From contig JAVBLN010000014.1 in assembly GCA_031553495.1 (NCBI GenBank), forward strand, positions 62,001 to 126,000: a DNA stretch of 64,000 nt, given 5' to 3'. Source of the stretch: Pinibacter sp031553495. GTDB taxonomy: Bacteria; Bacteroidota; Bacteroidia; Chitinophagales; Chitinophagaceae. This document shows, piece by piece, positions 8,676 to 17,239 of the stretch. The notes under the pieces are model-generated. The model was given only the letters and a program-made list of their open reading frames with translations, made no database searches and was not told the origin of the DNA. Within the stretch, counting starts at the first letter, position 1; each line of letters starts with the position of its first letter. The position numbers and the translations under genes are program-made.

Positions 8676-8727
8676 ACATTTTCAAATTCATTTCCACATT
8701 TTCCACATTCTCATATTTTTACATTAA
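8676..8727. repeat. TTTTCAAATT/CACATT low-complexity module
   Basis: CACATTTTCAAATTCATTTC then CACATTTTCCACATTCTCAT, ending at the stop codon of the minus-strand bshB1 gene. The same text recurs at 63920-63970. Confidence 0.7.
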
Positions 8728-9471
8728 CTAGGTTTCATTCAAGATCAACGCGTCCAAATTGCGGATACCGATCTTTTTTTCGCAAATAAATCCTTCGCCA
8801 TACTTAACGCCAATTCGCTTGCCCAGCATACGGGCTCTGGCTATAATGCTATCAAGAAAATCGGGAGTGGAAATATATGTTTGCGGTTCTTCGTTACCGT
8901 TACCATTGCCATTGTTATGAAACTGCGTACCGTAAGCTTCAATCGCTTTCATCCGTTGTTCAAATGCCTCGGAAATATCAACTATCAAATCCGGTTCATG
9001 GTACCAATCCTGAATATAATGCAGCACATACTTGGGTCTCCAGCGTTCCTGCGGATGACCATCTTCATCAGTGGTTTCAATTTTTCTGAGTCCGGCAAGA
9101 AAACATGCGTCGGCTATAAGATGACCGGCCCTTCCATGATCGGGATGGCGATCGTGCAATATGTTTGCTATAACAATTTCAGGTTTGTATTTGCGCAAAG
9201 CCCTGATCAATAAGCGCTGGTGCTCTTCGTCGTTCTTAAAAAAACCATCACGCATTTTAAGATTTTCACGGCATTGCACACCCATAATTTCAGCGGCATT
9301 AGAAGCCTCTGCATATCTTGTTTCAATAGTGCCGCGTGTACCCAGTTCACCCTGGGTCAAATCAACAATACCAACTCTTTTCCCATTTTTAATTTCGTTT
9401 ATAAGCGTTCCGGAACAACCAAGTTCTACATCATCAGGGTGAACTCCGATTGCAAGTATATCTAGCTTCAT
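8728..9471 (-). CDS. bshB1: Bacillithiol biosynthesis deacetylase BshB1
   Basis: 247 residues. A zinc-dependent LmbE/PIG-L family deacetylase that removes acetyl from GlcNAc-malate in bacillithiol synthesis, in the cytoplasm. MKLDILAIGVHPDDVELGCS carries the metal-binding HPDD at about residues 11-14, and HDRHPDHGRAGHL carries the third zinc ligand region. The length and the C-terminal GVKYGEGF are typical of BshB1 in Bacteroidota. A Gly-Asn tandem (NNGNGNGNEEP) near residue 190 is a small low-complexity insert. Other bsh genes are not in the window. Confidence 0.92.
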   Translation of the reverse strand: MKLDILAIGVHPDDVELGCSGTLINEIKNGKRVGIVDLTQGELGTRGTIETRYAEASNAAEIMGVQCRENLKMRDGFFKNDEEHQRLLIRALRKYKPEIVIANILHDRHPDHGRAGHLIADACFLAGLRKIETTDEDGHPQERWRPKYVLHYIQDWYHEPDLIVDISEAFEQRMKAIEAYGTQFHNNGNGNGNEEPQTYISTPDFLDSIIARARMLGKRIGVKYGEGFICEKKIGIRNLDALILNET

Positions 9472-9676
9472 TTTTATTGTAATTATTTCGAAAAATTGCT
9501 GTTTTGGGTGTAAATGTAATGAGAAAAAAACAATGAAATATACAAATGTGGAGCTGGCAACGGAGAGTTGAAAATTGAAAGTTGAAAGTGCTTTTTTAAA
9601 AGCTTAACGGTAAGTGCATTTTCGCCTTTTGGTATAGCTTTCTTCTTTGATCAGTCGCTTTTTAAAATGTAATAGC

Positions 9677-9684
9677 TAAGTTTG
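9677..9684 (+). promoter_or_regulatory. Bacteroidota -7 element that decides the phosphodiesterase start
   Basis: TAAGTTTG fits TAnnTTTG. Transcription would begin near 9691, just after the first in-frame ATG (9687), so translation should start at the second ATG, 9723, which also opens the signal peptide. Confidence 0.45.
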
Positions 9685-9722
9685 AAATGAATTTGAAATC
9701 AGTTTTTAATACAATTGACGAT

Positions 9723-10490
9723 ATGAAAAAATGTGCCATTACTATAATTCTGCTCCTTCTTATTTTCACAGGTTATGCCCAGCCCGCAGTTTACACAACA
9801 GCAAATGCACACTCACATAACGATTATGAACAGAAAGAACCATTCAGCCTGGCTTATAATGAACAATTTGGATCTATAGAAGCGGATATTTTTTTGAAAG
9901 ATGGCGAACTACTTGTATCACACGATGTAAAAGGGCTGGAACTTCATAGAACATTTGAAGAATACTATTTGCAACCGTTAGTAACGTATATTGAAAAAAA
10001 TAACGGTTACGCATATTCGGACACATCACGTATACTTCAATTATTGATTGATCTTAAAACACCGGGGGCTCCAACATTAAACAAACTGGTTGAGCTAATT
10101 GAAAAATATCCTTTAGCAAAATCACGCTCAATACGCTGGGTTATTTCCGGAAACAAACCCACGTCGTTTAATGCTTATCCTTCGTTCATCCTGTTTGACG
10201 GCGATGTGTTTCAGGCATATAGCAAAGAACAATTGCAGCGCATCTCATTAATAAGTGGCAATTTTAAAAAAATAAGCAACTGGAATGGCAAAAGCGCTAT
10301 GCGAAAAAAGGATTTTGAAGCAATAAAGAACCTCGTTCAAAAGGTGCATGCGATGAATAAACCAATTCGTTTTTGGGGCGCCCCTGATGGAGAAAAAGCA
10401 TGGAAAAAATTTATGAAACTCAAAGTCGATTATATCAATACAGATCATATCTCAGACCTCGCAAGGTTTATAAAAAAGCAGAATGAGTAA
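9723..10490 (+). CDS. Secreted PI-PLC/GDPD-like phosphodiesterase family protein
   Basis: 255 residues from ATG 9723; an ATG at 9687 adds 12 residues ahead of the signal peptide and is less likely. Signal peptide MKKCAITIILLLLIFTGYAQ. The mature start NAHSHNDYEQKEPFSLAYNE, then SIEADIFLKDGELLVSHD, is the TIM-barrel entry of the phosphatidylinositol-phospholipase C / glycerophosphodiester phosphodiesterase superfamily, with His, Asn/Asp, Glu and Asp at metal-site positions. A C-terminal PIRFWGAPDGEKAWKKFMKL and VDYINTD complete the barrel. It probably hydrolyses a phosphodiester or related compound outside the cytoplasm; the substrate is unknown. Monocistronic, convergent with meaB. Confidence 0.7.
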   Translation: MKKCAITIILLLLIFTGYAQPAVYTTANAHSHNDYEQKEPFSLAYNEQFGSIEADIFLKDGELLVSHDVKGLELHRTFEEYYLQPLVTYIEKNNGYAYSDTSRILQLLIDLKTPGAPTLNKLVELIEKYPLAKSRSIRWVISGNKPTSFNAYPSFILFDGDVFQAYSKEQLQRISLISGNFKKISNWNGKSAMRKKDFEAIKNLVQKVHAMNKPIRFWGAPDGEKAWKKFMKLKVDYINTDHISDLARFIKKQNE

Positions 10491-10656
10491 AGTATAACAT
10501 CATTTTTTACAGGAAAATTTGTCCCCGGGGCGCTAAGGCACGAAGGAAAACAAAGCTAATTCCAGTTTGATTTACATGTTTCGAATATTCTTTAAATTAT
10601 TGAATTGGGAGGTGATTGAATTTATTCAAAAAAAATTATTTGTAAGACCCTCTGCT

Positions 10657-10724
10657 GCCATGAAATACTACAGATGAACGAAATGCGACGCAACGATGAT
10701 GCCATGAAAACTGATGCCGGTACC
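10657..10724 (-). repeat. Dispersed repeat arm 4 (minus, variant core)
   Basis: Variant form: GCCATGAAATACTACAGATG then AATGCGACGCAACGATGATG, CCATGAAAAC and GCCGGTACC. The core has GCGACGCAAC where most copies have GTGACACAAC, and the outer part is CCATGAAA rather than TTAATAGTAGC. Same arrangement as arms 6 and 17. Lies between the convergent phosphodiesterase and meaB genes. Confidence 0.8.
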
Positions 10725-10762
10725 CTAAAAAATAATATTCCATAACTACTTTCAACTTTCAA

Positions 10763-11758
10763 TTATGTAAGCATTTGCAATAGTTTTTTTGCAGCGCTGA
10801 TAGCGGGAATTTTTCCTGATTCCACCTGGTTTTCCATAAAATCCAATTGTTGCATTATACCGGTATGATTATAAAAACGATTGTGTAAATGATAGCTTAT
10901 TACATCGTGCATCCATTGCAGGTTTTGCTGTTGACGATTGGTTAAGAAATAACCTTTTTCCTTCATACTTTTTTCGTAATCGCCAATGAGCTGCCACACT
11001 TCCGACATACCGGTTTTTGCAATGGATGATGCTAACAGTACTTTGGGATACCAATTGTTAGTGGACGGTGGAAATAAATGCAAGGCATTTTGATATTGTC
11101 TTTGCGCCAGTTTGCATGAAGAAATATTGTCGCCATCAGCTTTATTAATCACAATAGCATCGGCCATTTCCATAATGCCGCGTTTAATACCCTGCAGTTC
11201 ATCACCTGCGCCTGCCACCATTATAAGCAGAAAAAAATCAACAATACTTTTTACACTAGTTTCACTCTGCCCTACACCAACCGTTTCAATAAGAATTACA
11301 TCAAAACCTGCGGCTTCACAAAGCAACATCGATTCACGGGTTTTGGAGGCAACACCGCCTAGCGTGTTGCCCGAAGCCGAGGGGCGGATATACGCATTCG
11401 GGTCATTAGCCAGTTCTTCCATTCGGGTCTTATCTCCCAAAATACTTCCCTGCGTTTTTTGACTGGAAGGATCTATAGTAAGTACCGCTATTCTTTTTCC
11501 ATTACCGGTAAGGTGTTTGCCAAAGGCTTCAATAAAAGTGCTTTTTCCAGCACCGGGAATGCCTGTAATACCAATTCGAACGGATTTACCTGTATGAGGT
11601 AAAATTCTTTCCAGCACTTCCTCAGCTAAATTATTATCAGACGTAAGCCTGCTTTCAACAAGCGTTATAGCCTTGCTCAATATTATCCGATCTTTATTAA
11701 GAATTCCCTTTACATACTCGTCGGGAGAAAGATTTGTTTTTCTGAATGTCGATTTCAT
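10763..11758 (-). CDS. meaB: Methylmalonyl-CoA mutase-associated GTPase MeaB
   Basis: 331 residues. A G3E-family P-loop GTPase that protects and reloads the B12-dependent methylmalonyl-CoA mutase. Walker A is GITGIPGAGKSTFIEAFG near residues 60-77, followed by TIDPSSQKTQGSILGDKTRM, the switch region ETVGVGQSE and the base-recognition NKAD. Length matches the family. It faces the mce-to-mutB cluster across a 644-base divergent region, so it is linked by function but transcribed away. It ends before repeat arm 4. Confidence 0.93.
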   Translation of the reverse strand: MKSTFRKTNLSPDEYVKGILNKDRIILSKAITLVESRLTSDNNLAEEVLERILPHTGKSVRIGITGIPGAGKSTFIEAFGKHLTGNGKRIAVLTIDPSSQKTQGSILGDKTRMEELANDPNAYIRPSASGNTLGGVASKTRESMLLCEAAGFDVILIETVGVGQSETSVKSIVDFFLLIMVAGAGDELQGIKRGIMEMADAIVINKADGDNISSCKLAQRQYQNALHLFPPSTNNWYPKVLLASSIAKTGMSEVWQLIGDYEKSMKEKGYFLTNRQQQNLQWMHDVISYHLHNRFYNHTGIMQQLDFMENQVESGKIPAISAAKKLLQMLT

Positions 11759-12402
11759 TGCCAGATATTAGTCATGCAAAGTATGGTGTCAAAAATAATT
11801 TATAAAACATTTATGATACAATTTTATAAACAGAGGAATGAAGATAGGTTGATAACGTTTGGCAATTAAATATTTACCATTGATAAATATCATCATGGCA
11901 ATTACAATCACACCTTATATTATGCATCAATTTTGTACTGAAGCTTTTTTCGGTGAATAAAATTGCCGGAATACAAAAAAGCCCGCCAATTGGCAGAAAC
12001 CGAAACTCAACCATAGCAAAAATGATAGTTTTCATAATACCAACTTTTAAAATTTATGTAGCCATTAGATCGGAGATTATGTATTATTTTTTGCTTTACA
12101 AGCCTGTCGTATTTCCTAAATAATTGTTAAAGGGAGGTCTTGAATATATAAATAATAGAAAAAACTGAACCTCAACAGAAATATACGGGCTTATTTGTGA
12201 TAAAATTTATAAATTAACATGATAACAGTCAGGTATTCTAATTTGGCTGCATAATACTTTAGCTATTTATATAAAAAAACGAAGGTTTTAATTAAACAGC
12301 TTGTCCCGGTCAACACTCCAATCCATATGAAAAAATGAAATGTTGCCGGAGTAAAAAAACGATATTTATTCATTTAATATTTAACCCTCCAAAATCAGAA
12401 GT
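11759..12402. other. Divergent intergenic region between meaB and mce
   Basis: 644 bases without a supported gene. It should carry promoters for both directions. It contains none of the main dispersed repeats. No clear TAnnTTTG box at a suitable distance was recognised. A 21-codon frame at 11895 was not considered a gene. Confidence 0.5.
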
Positions 12403-12819
12403 ATGGAATTACAGTATATTGAACACATTGGAATAGCTGTGAAAGACCTGAACACTGCGATTCAATTTTACAGAGATGTTTTGGGTCTTACATGTTATTC
12501 AATTGAAGAAGTTCCTGACCAAAAAGTAAGAACAGCTTTTTTTAAGGTGGGACAAACCAAAATAGAATTGTTGGAAAGCACTTCTCCTGATGGCCCAATA
12601 GGTAAGTTTATTGAGAAAAAAGGAGAAGGTATTCATCACATTGCGTTTGCAGTTCAACATATTGAGAAACAATTAAAGAATGCAAAACTAAAGGGTGTAC
12701 AACTAATAGATGAAGTACCCCGGTCAGGAGCAGAAGGTTTGGATATCGCGTTTCTTCATCCCAAATCAACGTTTAGCGTCCTGACTGAATTGTGTGAAAA
12801 TAAACAATCGAATTGGTAA
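12403..12819 (+). CDS. mce: Methylmalonyl-CoA epimerase
   Basis: 138 residues, the usual length. It interconverts the R and S forms of methylmalonyl-CoA between the carboxylase and the mutase. It is a VOC-fold protein with two beta-alpha-beta-beta-beta units: IEHIGIAVKDLNTAIQFY gives the first metal His (about 8), GIHHIAFAVQHIEKQL the second His, and VLTELCEN the C-terminal Glu. The glyoxalase-like DVLGL is also present. It starts the mce-carboxyltransferase-delta-biotin carrier operon; a strong stem-loop sits between it and the next gene. Confidence 0.93.
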   Translation: MELQYIEHIGIAVKDLNTAIQFYRDVLGLTCYSIEEVPDQKVRTAFFKVGQTKIELLESTSPDGPIGKFIEKKGEGIHHIAFAVQHIEKQLKNAKLKGVQLIDEVPRSGAEGLDIAFLHPKSTFSVLTELCENKQSNW

Positions 12820-12829
12820 AAAATCAGCT

Positions 12830-12906
12830 ATGGTGTTAAGTCAAAAGGAAAACAAGGTTAATTATAAAAGCTAATAATCAATCCTTGTTCCTTGCTTTAA
12901 CACCAT
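12830..12906 (+). terminator. Long stem-loop between mce and the carboxyltransferase gene
   Basis: ATGGTGTTAA (12830-12839) pairs with TTAACACCAT (12897-12906), and AAGGAAAACAAGG (12845-12857) pairs with CCTTGTTCCTT (12883-12893), giving an extended interrupted stem around an AT-rich loop. A further TTAACACCATT follows at about 12920. There is no clean T-tract directly after, so it could be a processing, stabilising or attenuating hairpin rather than a true terminator. Confidence 0.5.
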
Positions 12907-13053
12907 TTATGTTTTTTAGTTAACACCATTAATGTATTGTCAATTCTAACTGCTCATTCACTCCATTATCTCTTCAACGATGATTTTGTAGCGAATTACT
13001 ATTACTATTTTTATAATTGAGAACCTGAATATATTTATTTAAACAAAAAGTTT

Positions 13054-14616
13054 ATGTCACTAAACGTTGAAAAAATAAAACAGCTTGTCGCTAAACGTGA
13101 AGAAGCACGTTTAGGCGGAGGTGTTAAGCGAATAGAAGCGCAACATGCAAAAGGAAAATTAACAGCTCGCGAACGCATTGAATTGTTATTAGATGATGGT
13201 AGTTTTGAAGAGTACGATATGTTTGTAACCCACCGTACAAAATCATTTGGTCTGGAACATGAAAAGTATTTTTCTGATGGAGTTGTCACGGGACGCGGCA
13301 CCATCGATGGAAGAATTGTATATGTTTATTCCCAGGATTTTACCGTTTTTGGCGGTTCTCTTTCGGAAACGTTTGCACAAAAAATTTGCAAAATACTTGA
13401 TGAAGCCATGAAGGTGGGTGCACCGGTTATAGGTCTTTGTGATTCAGGCGGCGCGAGAATCCAGGAAGGAATTCGCTCACTGGCCGGGTATGCGGAAATC
13501 TTTCAACGAAACATCCTGGCATCCGGATTAATACCTCAAATCAGTGCAATATTCGGCCCTTGTGCTGGTGGCGCGGTTTACTCTCCTGCTCTTACTGATT
13601 TCATCTTAATGACAGAAAAGAACTCTTACATGTTTGTTACCGGGCCAAAAGTAGTACAAACCGTAACGGGTGAAATAATTTCTACGGAAGACCTTGGCGG
13701 ACCTAATGTACACGCCACAAAATCAGGAGTCTCACATTTCCTTACAGATACGGAAGAAGAAGGAATTCTACTGATCAGAAACCTCATAGATTACCTTCCG
13801 CAAAACAACCTCGAAGATCCCCCGATTATAGCCAATACAGATCCTGTAGATAGAAAGGAAAACAAGTTAAACGAACTTATACCTGACAATCCCAATAAGC
13901 CATACGATGTAAAAGAAGTAATTCTCGCCACAGTTGACAACCGCGATTTTCTTGAGGTTCAAGCCAGTTATGCCAAAAATATTGTTGTAGGATTTGCACG
14001 CTATAATGGCCGTCCTTGCGGCGTTGTAGCAAATCAACCTATGTTCCTGGCTGGTGTGCTGGATATCAATGCATCAAGAAAAGCCGCACGTTTTATTCGC
14101 TTCTGCGATGCCTTCAATATTCCCATAGTTACATTCGTAGATGTACCGGGATTTTTGCCTGGCAGCGGACAAGAATATGGCGGCATAATCATTCATGGTG
14201 CAAAACTATTGTATGCATACGGAGAAGCTACTGTGCCAAAAATAACCATCACCTTGCGTAAATCCTACGGCGGCGCTCATGATGTAATGAGTTGTAAACA
14301 ATTGAGAGGTGATGTGAATTATGCATGGCCAACCGCTGAAATCGCAGTTATGGGAGCCAAAGGCGCCATTGAAATTTTAGAAAGCCGCAATATTGCAAAA
14401 ATTGAAAACCCGGATGATAAACTGAAATATATGCAGGAAAAGGAAACCGAATATTTGGAAAAATTCGCTAATCCTTACCAGGCAGCCAAGTATGGATTTA
14501 TTGATGATATAATTGAGCCACGCAATACCCGTTTCAGAATTATTCGTTCACTGGAGGCGCTTTCAACCAAAAAGCAAATAAATCCACCGAAAAAACATTG
14601 CAATCTTCCTTTATAA
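13054..14616 (+). CDS. Acyl-CoA carboxylase carboxyltransferase subunit (propionyl-/methylmalonyl-CoA type)
   Basis: 520 residues. It transfers CO2 between biotin and propionyl-CoA/methylmalonyl-CoA. The N-terminal crotonase-like half has GLCDSGGARIQEGIRSLAGY and ISAIFGPCAGGAVYSPALTD, the oxyanion-hole and CoA site. The C-terminal half has FVDVPGFLPGSGQEYGGIII and ITLRKSYGGAHDVMSCKQLR, typical of PccB and MmdA. Downstream are a delta-like small protein and a biotin carrier, but no biotin carboxylase and no membrane decarboxylase beta subunit. So from this locus alone it could serve a carboxylase, a decarboxylase or a transcarboxylase. With mce, mutA and mutB nearby, the propionate/succinate route is the likely role. 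Confidence 0.9.
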   Translation: MSLNVEKIKQLVAKREEARLGGGVKRIEAQHAKGKLTARERIELLLDDGSFEEYDMFVTHRTKSFGLEHEKYFSDGVVTGRGTIDGRIVYVYSQDFTVFGGSLSETFAQKICKILDEAMKVGAPVIGLCDSGGARIQEGIRSLAGYAEIFQRNILASGLIPQISAIFGPCAGGAVYSPALTDFILMTEKNSYMFVTGPKVVQTVTGEIISTEDLGGPNVHATKSGVSHFLTDTEEEGILLIRNLIDYLPQNNLEDPPIIANTDPVDRKENKLNELIPDNPNKPYDVKEVILATVDNRDFLEVQASYAKNIVVGFARYNGRPCGVVANQPMFLAGVLDINASRKAARFIRFCDAFNIPIVTFVDVPGFLPGSGQEYGGIIIHGAKLLYAYGEATVPKITITLRKSYGGAHDVMSCKQLRGDVNYAWPTAEIAVMGAKGAIEILESRNIAKIENPDDKLKYMQEKETEYLEKFANPYQAAKYGFIDDIIEPRNTRFRIIRSLEALSTKKQINPPKKHCNLPL

Positions 14617-14629
14617 TAATTGAATTGTT

Positions 14630-14851
14630 ATGAGTAACAAAATAAATGATACCACTGACATAAATATTATACCCGAAAAAGAAAATAATATTTCAAGCGA
14701 AGAAATAACCGCTATAGCAGCTGCTATTTACATGTATATGGAAGAAGTTCATGATGAAGAAAGCGCTGTACTTACTATGGGTAAATTTATCAGGGAGTAT
14801 TCGCCATGGAGTGCAAAAATCTTTTCCACTTACAATTTCAGGGGAAGATAA
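14630..14851 (+). CDS. Small delta-like subunit of the acyl-CoA carboxylase/decarboxylase
   Basis: 73 residues, 13 bases after the carboxyltransferase stop. It has no membrane segment. The C-terminal part, SEEITAIAAAIYMYMEEVHD then ESAVLTMG and EYSPWSAKIFST, resembles the soluble tail of OadG/MmdD-type delta subunits, which hold carboxyltransferase and biotin carrier together. The N-terminal transmembrane anchor of those proteins is absent here. I infer a scaffold role in a soluble complex; the gene order (carboxyltransferase, this gene, biotin carrier) supports it. Likeness is from recalled motifs, not a search. Confidence 0.65.
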   Translation: MSNKINDTTDINIIPEKENNISSEEITAIAAAIYMYMEEVHDEESAVLTMGKFIREYSPWSAKIFSTYNFRGR

Positions 14852-14927
14852 AACCATACAAATAACATCTTATTTCTTAAAAAAATGTTTTAAAAGTTGT
14901 GGAAAATAAACACTAATTACAAAATGT

Positions 14928-15350
14928 ATGAAAAAGTTTAAGTTCAAAATAGATGGCAACAATTACGAAGCAGGTGTAGAAGAAGGTGCCGAAAATGTCC
15001 TCAAAATAGAAGTAAACGGAAAAACCTTTGAGGTAACGATGGAGAAGGAAGCTGAAGCGCCAACCACTCCGGCTCAGAAACGATTTGAACCCCGTCCGGT
15101 ACCGCCCAAACCGGAAGTTGTGAAATCAGGCAACGTGGCAAAAAAAGTAATATCTCCTTTGCCGGGTGTTATTCACAGTATTTTGGTAAAAGAAGGCGAT
15201 AAAGTGAAGATGGGCGAAACAGTTGTGATTTTAGAAGCCATGAAAATGGAAAACAGCATTGTTGCTGAAGTATCAGGAACTATACAATCAATTAAGGTAA
15301 CGGTTAACAGCAGCGTTTTGCAGGGAGATGTTTTGATAGAAATAGCCTAA
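14928..15350 (+). CDS. Biotin carboxyl carrier protein
   Basis: 140 residues. A Pro-rich linker (about residues 45-68, TTPAQKRFEPRPVPPKPEVV) joins an N-terminal domain to a C-terminal biotinyl domain of about 70 residues with ISPLPGVIHSILVKEGDKVK and the biotinylation motif EAMKMEN (Lys is biotinylated). It carries CO2 for the upstream carboxyltransferase. The form, a separate short carrier with a Pro hinge, resembles the 1.3S subunit of transcarboxylase and the gamma subunit of Na-pump decarboxylases. It is last in its operon: a good intrinsic terminator follows. Confidence 0.9.
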   Translation: MKKFKFKIDGNNYEAGVEEGAENVLKIEVNGKTFEVTMEKEAEAPTTPAQKRFEPRPVPPKPEVVKSGNVAKKVISPLPGVIHSILVKEGDKVKMGETVVILEAMKMENSIVAEVSGTIQSIKVTVNSSVLQGDVLIEIA

Positions 15351-15383
15351 CTTCAGTATGAACAGAATAAACAAAAATTTTCA

Positions 15384-15428
15384 AACATTCTCCTGGATTA
15401 AATATCAGGAGAATGTTGTTTTGTTTAT
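15384..15428 (+). terminator. Intrinsic terminator after the biotin carrier gene
   Basis: AACATTCTCCTG (15384-15395) and CAGGAGAATGTT (15406-15417) form a perfect 12-bp stem with a 10-base loop, followed by GTTTTGTTTAT. It lies 34 bases past the stop codon. Confidence 0.8.
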
Positions 15429-15545
15429 ACCATTAGCAACTTTCCAGTAAAATTTTCCCAGTAGCAAAAATACTTGCATGAATAACGATTGATTCTCCCG
15501 GCTTGAACATCTCATTAAATTTAAAACTCATTAAAATTGTCCTAT

Positions 15546-16850
15546 ATGAATAAGTTTGTATCAGCACAAGAAGCAGTAAAACTAATTAAGTCCAACGACA
15601 GAGTTTTGGTGCAGGCCGCCTGCGCCACTCCCGATGTATTACTGAAAGCCATGGTGGAAAGAGCATCTGAATTAAGAAGTGTAGAAATAGTTCACCTGCA
15701 TACAGATGGCTTTTGCGATTACGCCAAACCTGAATACCGTGAAAGTTTTAAAACGAATTGCTTTTTCATTGGAGGCAATATTCGTAAATATGTGCAGGAA
15801 GGATCCGCTCAATACAACCCTGTATTTTTAAGCGACATTCCGCTTCTTTTCAGAAATGGCACCATGCCGCTGGATGTTGCTTTAGTACATGTATCACCTC
15901 CGGACAAACATGGTTATTGTTCTCTGGGTGTATCAGTTGATATTATTGCGGCTGGCGTAGAATGCGCTAAAACAATAATTGCGCAAGTTAATCCCAATAT
16001 GCCACGCACAATGGGCGATGGAATTATACACATTAGCAAGATCGATGCATGTGTGGAAGTGAACGACCCGATTCATGAAATGCTTTTGAGTGAACCTTCT
16101 AAAGAAGAAACTCAAATTGGTCAATATATAGCGTCTCTCATTACCGATGGCTCTACCCTGCAAATGGGTATAGGAGGCATTCCAAATGCGGTGCTAACAT
16201 GCCTTCCCAATCATAAAGATCTTGGCATACACACCGAAATGTTTTCCGACGGATTACTGCCGCTTATAGAAAAAGGCGTAGTAAATGGTTCTAAAAAAAC
16301 TATATGGCCCAATAAAATTGTATCCGGTTTCGCCATGGGTTCAAGAAAATTATACGATTTTGTTGACGATAATCCTGAAGTATTGATGATGGATATTTCT
16401 TTTGTAAACGATACTTCCGTAATCAGAAGAAATCCCAAAGTAATGGCAATTAATTCTGCCTTGGAAGTGGATATCACCGGACAGATTTGCGCCGATAGTA
16501 TAGGCACCGCAATGTATTCCGGTGTAGGTGGCCAGATGGATTTTATGCGTGGCGCTGCGCTTTCACCCGGCGGTAAAGCTATTTGCGCATTACCAGCTAT
16601 TACACAAAAAGGCGTTTCGAAAATTGTACCTACATTGAAGCTGGGCGCAGGTGTGGTAACTACCAGGGCGCATGCTCAATATGTGGTTACAGAATTTGGG
16701 ATAGCCGAACTTAGAGGAAAAAACCTTGCCCAAAGAGCGAAAGCTTTGATCAATGTGGCGCATCCAAGCGTTCGTGAAGAATTGGAAAAAGCTGCATTTG
16801 AAAGGTTTGGAAGCAGCTATTTTACGTTTAACGATTTGAGTTCTTTATAA
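15546..16850 (+). CDS. Acetyl-CoA hydrolase/transferase family CoA-transferase
   Basis: 434 residues from ATG 15546 (an upstream TTG is not preferred). It is a family I-like CoA-transferase with two alpha/beta halves. DVALVHVSPPDKHGYCSLG in the first half and LQMGIGGIPNAVLTCL then GIHTEMFSDGLLPLIE in the second match 4-hydroxybutyrate/acetate/succinate CoA-transferases; the Glu in HTEMFSDG is the family's catalytic residue forming the glutamyl-CoA intermediate. The length fits the 430-440 residue group, not the 500-residue AarC group. Between the carboxylase operon and mutAB it probably moves CoA among propionyl-, succinyl- and acetyl-CoA. Exact substrates cannot be told from sequence. Confidence 0.82.
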   Translation: MNKFVSAQEAVKLIKSNDRVLVQAACATPDVLLKAMVERASELRSVEIVHLHTDGFCDYAKPEYRESFKTNCFFIGGNIRKYVQEGSAQYNPVFLSDIPLLFRNGTMPLDVALVHVSPPDKHGYCSLGVSVDIIAAGVECAKTIIAQVNPNMPRTMGDGIIHISKIDACVEVNDPIHEMLLSEPSKEETQIGQYIASLITDGSTLQMGIGGIPNAVLTCLPNHKDLGIHTEMFSDGLLPLIEKGVVNGSKKTIWPNKIVSGFAMGSRKLYDFVDDNPEVLMMDISFVNDTSVIRRNPKVMAINSALEVDITGQICADSIGTAMYSGVGGQMDFMRGAALSPGGKAICALPAITQKGVSKIVPTLKLGAGVVTTRAHAQYVVTEFGIAELRGKNLAQRAKALINVAHPSVREELEKAAFERFGSSYFTFNDLSSL

Positions 16851-16956
16851 AACAATTCAAAAGTCAATAGTTCAAAAGCATTATGCGTTTCTACTATTGA
16901 AGAAAATTTCTAAAAAGCTATTTGAAATAAACGTTTCGCAACCGCATTCATTACGT

Positions 16957-16988
16957 GTTCTCCAAACAATATTATTAGTTTGGAGAAC
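16957..16988 (+). other. Perfect 11-bp hairpin downstream of the CoA-transferase
   Basis: GTTCTCCAAAC pairs with GTTTGGAGAAC around the loop AATATTATTA. It lies about 105 bases after the stop codon. No T-tract follows, so a terminator role is uncertain. Confidence 0.55.
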
Positions 16989-17038
16989 ATCATAAAATAT
17001 ATCGGACGGTATAAAAACAAGTATATTTTTTTGGGGGG

Positions 17039-17101
17039 ACCGGCGGTAGTGCTACTATTAAGCATCGTTGTGTCACTCACTTGTACGTTAGGAATGCTAT
17101 T
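17039..17101 (+). repeat. Dispersed repeat arm 5 (plus)
   Basis: Near-consensus copy: T-run with GGGGGG, ACCGGCGGTAGTGCTACTAT, TAAGCATC, core GTTGTGTCACTCACTTGTAC, then GTTAGGAATGCTATT. Followed by module D (17104-17131). Pairs with inverted variant arm 6; the pair spans about 265 bp. Confidence 0.93.
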
Positions 17102-17103
17102 GA

Positions 17104-17131
17104 GCAGGCAGTAGGCAGTGGGCAGTAGAGA
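17104..17131 (+). repeat. Inner module D, 7-bp periodic CAGTAGG/CAGTGGG
   Basis: GCAGGCAGTAGGCAGTGGG then CAGTAGAG: units of seven bases. Also seen inside arms 2, 3, 7 and 19 and at 57316-57345. Confidence 0.75.
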
Positions 17132-17166
17132 AATCTTACTAGAATAAAGACAAATAACTGTATACG

Positions 17167-17201
17167 CAGATGTCCTACACCTCAAAGGTGTAGGACATCT
17201 G
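17167..17201. repeat. Perfect 16-bp hairpin in the loop of repeat pair 5/6
   Basis: CAGATGTCCTACACCT (17167-17182), loop CAA, AGGTGTAGGACATCTG (17186-17201). A perfect symmetric stem with no T-tract. It sits in the space between arms 5 and 6 and is itself REP-like. Confidence 0.8.
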
Positions 17202-17239
17202 AATAACAACAAGCCTGAAATATTTTAGCCGATGATAAG

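Noticed and set aside
11895..11960. 21-codon frame MAITITPYIMHQFCTEAFFG
   Set aside because: No promoter, no family, and too short for support; likely chance within the meaB-mce control region.
11980..12010. GCCCGCCAATTGGCAG as a terminator or operator
   Set aside because: CCAATTGG is a short palindrome only; no T-tract and no second copy.
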